NCBI RefSeq assembly: GCF_014211915.1
Contig: NZ_CP060040.1
Location: forward strand, 1,860,001 to 1,924,000
From: Burkholderia cenocepacia
GTDB taxonomy: Bacteria; Pseudomonadota; Gammaproteobacteria; Burkholderiales; Burkholderiaceae
Direction: 5' to 3'
Length of the DNA stretch: 64,000 bases
The position numbers were made by a program, and so were the translations under genes. Shown piece by piece: positions 61,329 through 64,000 of the stretch (its first letter is position 1; each line of letters begins with the position of its first letter). The notes below the pieces were generated by a model. It saw nothing but the letters and a program-made list of their open reading frames with translations. It did no database searches and was not told the origin of the DNA.

Positions 61329-61985
61329 TCAGGTACGCCGGGTCACGCGTCGGACCAGGCGGTCGCCCGTGATTTGCACGGCCGAGACGAGCGCGATCAG
61401 GATCACGATCACGGTCGCCATGACGGTGGTGTCGAAACGTTGATAGCCATAGCGGATCGCGAGATCGCCGAGCCCGCCCGCGCCGACGGCGCCCGCCATC
61501 GCGGTCGAGCCGATCAGCGCGACGACGGTGATCGTGAAGCCGCCGAGCATGCCGGGCAGCGCTTCGGGCAGCAGCACGTGCCACACGATGTGGCGGCGTT
61601 TCGCGCCCATCGCGAGCGCGGCCTCGATCAGCCCGCGATCGACTTCGCGCAGGCTCACTTCGGCGATCCGCGCGAAGAACGGGATCGCGGCGATCGACAG
61701 CGGCACGACGGCCGCCCACACGCCGATCGTCGTGCCGATCAGCACGCGCGTGAACGGCAGCAGCGCGACCAGCAGGATGATGAACGGCGTCGAGCGGAAC
61801 ACGTTGACGAGCGCGCCGAGCACCGCGTTCACGCCGCGCCGCGCGTAGATGCCGCCGGGCGCGGTGGTCACGAGGATCACCGCGAGCGGGATGCCGATCA
61901 GCGCGGCGATCGCGGCCGACGCGGTGACCATCGACAGCGTGTCGCGGATCGCGTCGAGCAGTTCGGGCCACCAGAGGTCAAACAT
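61329..61985 (-). CDS. metI: Methionine-type ABC transporter permease
   Basis: 218 aa, five to six membrane segments. MetI features: [40 protein letters not shown] and the EAA-like loop [20 protein letters not shown]. Start 61985 overlaps metN by 8 bases. With MetN it forms a D-methionine or organosulfur importer; the matching binding protein MetQ is not in the window. Confidence 0.9.
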   Translation of the reverse strand: MFDLWWPELLDAIRDTLSMVTASAAIAALIGIPLAVILVTTAPGGIYARRGVNAVLGALVNVFRSTPFIILLVALLPFTRVLIGTTIGVWAAVVPLSIAAIPFFARIAEVSLREVDRGLIEAALAMGAKRRHIVWHVLLPEALPGMLGGFTITVVALIGSTAMAGAVGAGGLGDLAIRYGYQRFDTTVMATVIVILIALVSAVQITGDRLVRRVTRRT

Positions 61986-63159
61986 AGCCGAGCACCTCCG
62001 CATGATTCGCATGACGGCGCGCGCGTTCGAGCAGCGCAGCGACCGCACCGCCGCGTGCCGCCGACGGGCCATCATCCGCACGCGGCGTCGCGGCGATCAC
62101 GAGCCGCCCTTGCGCATGCCCCTGGATGCTTTCGATGCCGCCGTGCAGGAACCGCACGGAGCCGCCGAGCGCCGCCGCGAGCGCACCGACGTCCGGCTCG
62201 CCGCCGCTCTCGCCCGTATAGCGGACGTCGAGCACGATCTGTGCGCCGTCGGGCAGCGCGGCCTGTTCGGGCAGCGGCCGCACCCGCGCGGCCAGTTCGG
62301 CCGGCAGGTCGTGCTGCAGCGTGCTCAGCAGCGCGCGCGTCGCGCCGTGGCGCGGATCGCCGAACACGCGCCACACGGGGCCGGTTTCGACGACTTCGCC
62401 CTGTTCGATCACCGCGACCGTGTCGCACACCGCGCGGATCACCTCCATCTCGTGCGTGATCAGCACGATCGTCAGCCCGAGGCGGCGATTGATGTCGGCG
62501 AGCAGCGCGAGGATCGATTGCGTGGTTTCCGGATCGAGCGCCGACGTCGCTTCGTCGCACAGCAGCACCTCCGGATCGTGCACGAGCGCCCGCGCGATGC
62601 CGACGCGCTGCTTCTGCCCGCCCGACAGGCTCGCCGGATATGCGTCGCGCTTCGCGGCGAGCCCGACGAGCTCGAGCAGCGCCTCGACCTTGCGCACGCG
62701 CTCGGCCTTCGGCACGCCGGCGATCTTCAGCGGCAGCGCGACGTTCTCGAACACCGTCTTCGCGGACAGCAGGTTGAAATGCTGGAACACCATGCCGGTG
62801 CGGCGCCGCAACGCGACGAGGCCGTCCTCGTCGAGCGCGCCGACGTCGACGCCCTGCACGCGCACACGGCCCGAACTCGGCCGCTCGAGGCCGTTCAGGA
62901 GGCGCAGCAGCGTCGACTTGCCCGCGCCGCTGCGGCCGATGATCCCGAACACCTCGCCGCGCCGCACGTCGAGCGTCACGTCGCGCAGCGCGGCGGCCTG
63001 GCCGCGCGGCGTCGCGAATACCTTGCCGACCTGCTCCAGCGACACGGCCGCGCCGCCGACCGGCGTCACGGCTTCCTCATGTGCCGCTGCATCGGCGCCG
63101 GCACCGGCGCGCACGGCCGATGCCTCGATGAAACCCAGCGTATCGAACAATTGCGTCAT
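61978..63159 (-). CDS. metN: Methionine-type ABC transporter ATPase
   Basis: 393 aa. Walker [10 protein letters not shown], signature SLSGGQKQR, Walker [12 protein letters not shown], and H-loop LITHEMEV. The C-terminal part (after residue 280, [20 protein letters not shown]) is the NIL regulatory domain that binds methionine in MetN. An N-terminal extension of about 38 residues is unusual. Lies 18 bases after the partial monooxygenase gene; organosulfur substrates other than methionine are likely given the neighbours. Confidence 0.92.
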   Translation of the reverse strand: MTQLFDTLGFIEASAVRAGAGADAAAHEEAVTPVGGAAVSLEQVGKVFATPRGQAAALRDVTLDVRRGEVFGIIGRSGAGKSTLLRLLNGLERPSSGRVRVQGVDVGALDEDGLVALRRRTGMVFQHFNLLSAKTVFENVALPLKIAGVPKAERVRKVEALLELVGLAAKRDAYPASLSGGQKQRVGIARALVHDPEVLLCDEATSALDPETTQSILALLADINRRLGLTIVLITHEMEVIRAVCDTVAVIEQGEVVETGPVWRVFGDPRHGATRALLSTLQHDLPAELAARVRPLPEQAALPDGAQIVLDVRYTGESGGEPDVGALAAALGGSVRFLHGGIESIQGHAQGRLVIAATPRADDGPSAARGGAVAALLERARRHANHAEVLGYV

Positions 63160-63177
63160 CGCTTCGCTCCGTCACGT

Positions 63178-64000
63178 TCAGGCATGCGCGGGATGCGCGG
63201 GTTCGGCCGCGGCGGCCGGCCGGTGCTGCGCGCCGGTATGCCAGGCGGGCAGGCGCGGGCCCGCGCCGAACAGCTTCTCGCGCAGCGTCGGCGCGGGATC
63301 GTAGTCTTCCTTGTAGACGCCGCGGTTCTGCAGCTCGGGCACGACCCAGTCGACGAAATCCTCGAACGACTCGGGCATCACGGTGCGCGTCAGGTTGAAG
63401 CCGTCGATGCCGGTCTCGTCGATCCACGACTGCAGCTCGTCCGCGACCTGCGACGGCGAACCGACGATCGGCGCATAGCGGCCGCCCAGCGACATCTGTT
63501 CGAGCATGCGGCGCACGGTCCAGGTGCCGGTCGTGCTCTTGCGCGAGATCGCGTCGACGGCCGACTGGATCGAATCGGTCTTCACGTACGAGATCGGCTC
63601 GTCGAGGCCGTATTTCGCGAAGTCGATGCCGGTCGAGCTCGCGAAATGCGCGAGGCCGGCTTCCGGGCTCGCGTAGCGCCGGTACTCGTCGAATTTCTCG
63701 CGGGCGAGCAATTCGGTCTCGGCCGTGACGACGCTCACGCCGGCAAAGATCTTGATCGACGCCGGGTCGCGCCCCTGCCGCGCGGCGGCCGCGCGGATGT
63801 CGAGCGCCGCCGCGCGCGCCGCGGCCTTGCTCTGCCCGTTCACGAACACGCATTCCGCGTGACGGCCCGCGAACTCGACGCCGCGCGCGGACGAGCCGGC
63901 CTGGTACAACACCGGCGTGCGTTGCAGCGACGGTTCGCTCAGATGAATCGCATCGATCGAATAGAACGGCCCGTCGTGCTTCACGCGCCGCACCTTGCCC
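63178..64000 (-). CDS. DszA/NtaA-type FMN-dependent monooxygenase, 5' end outside window
   Basis: C-terminal part of a luciferase-like monooxygenase; at least 274 codons are visible and the frame runs off the right edge. Motifs: VKHDGPFYSIDAIHLSEPSL, PVLYQAGSSARGVEFAGRHA and GIDGFNLTRTVMPESFEDFV. These enzymes use FMNH2 to oxidise sulfur or nitrogen compounds (sulfones, nitrilotriacetate). The long-chain neighbours metN, metI and the DszC-type flavoprotein favour an organosulfur substrate. It is upstream in the same unit. Confidence 0.88.
   Translation of the reverse strand, partial: GKVRRVKHDGPFYSIDAIHLSEPSLQRTPVLYQAGSSARGVEFAGRHAECVFVNGQSKAAARAAALDIRAAAARQGRDPASIKIFAGVSVVTAETELLAREKFDEYRRYASPEAGLAHFASSTGIDFAKYGLDEPISYVKTDSIQSAVDAISRKSTTGTWTVRRMLEQMSLGGRYAPIVGSPSQVADELQSWIDETGIDGFNLTRTVMPESFEDFVDWVVPELQNRGVYKEDYDPAPTLREKLFGAGPRLPAWHTGAQHRPAAAAEPAHPAHA

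Overview
The window reads as chromosomal DNA of a Burkholderia species, most likely of the B. cepacia complex. This is inferred from the very high G+C, the GC-ending codons, the rRNA operon with tRNA-Ile and tRNA-Ala in the spacer, and the gene families present. The rrn operon is surrounded by catabolic, transport and nutrient-scavenging genes rather than core housekeeping genes. That layout would fit a secondary chromosome, but the window alone cannot prove it. No insertion sequence, prophage, CRISPR array, attachment site or replication origin was seen.

Region 1 (1-15.4 kb) is a mosaic of small units: a partial sedolisin protease; a LysE exporter divergent from an Lrp/AsnC regulator; a LysR regulator divergent from a ureohydrolase (agmatinase or guanidinobutyrase) and an MFS carrier; metE divergent from metR; a cobalamin riboswitch driving cbtB-cbtA opposite a CobC-like histidine phosphatase; a PiT phosphate transporter behind a PHO-box-like sequence; an octanucleotide tandem repeat; a 2OG-Fe(II) oxygenase; and a DHA2-type drug exporter. 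Region 2 (15.97-21.7 kb) is a complete rRNA operon on the minus strand (16S, tRNA-Ile, tRNA-Ala, 23S, 5S). It has tandem P1/P2 promoters, boxA antitermination sites and a strong terminator.

Region 3 (21.7-30.4 kb) is a 2-aminoethylphosphonate locus. It encodes ABC transporter phnSTUV, phosphonoacetate hydrolase PhnA, phosphonoacetaldehyde dehydrogenase PhnY and an HD-domain oxygenase, with the transaminase PhnW divergent. A PHO-box-like site lies upstream of phnS. Uptake plus PhnW, PhnY and PhnA would turn 2-aminoethylphosphonate into acetate and phosphate. Region 4 (30.5-35.3 kb) is a quinate/shikimate/dehydroshikimate unit: an MFS carrier, an AroE-type dehydrogenase and AroQ, divergent from a two-domain QuiC1 dehydratase. 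Region 5 (35.6-41.8 kb) holds a PAS-AraC regulator, a branched-chain-type periplasmic binding protein, an MHS-family carrier and small DoxX, RbsD/FucU and NTF2-like genes.

Region 6 (42-49.5 kb) is a glucarate/galactarate catabolic locus: garD, kdgD, ketoglutarate-semialdehyde dehydrogenase and a GudP-type carrier. A VapBC toxin-antitoxin pair and one unknown gene sit inside it. Region 7 (49.5-53.5 kb) has an M50-type membrane metalloprotease translationally coupled to a DUF2167 protein, an XRE regulator and a second LysE/Lrp divergent pair. Region 8 (53.5-58.3 kb) is a zinc-starvation island. It encodes a COG0523 GTPase, FolE2, a QueD-like protein, a gamma-carbonic-anhydrase-like protein and a dihydroorotase paralogue, all in one direction behind a twin palindrome that looks like a Zur operator. 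Region 9 (58.4-64 kb) holds a secreted protein of unknown role and a sulfur-scavenging operon: a partial DszA/NtaA-type monooxygenase, metN, metI, a ferritin-like protein and a DszC/SfnB-type flavoprotein.
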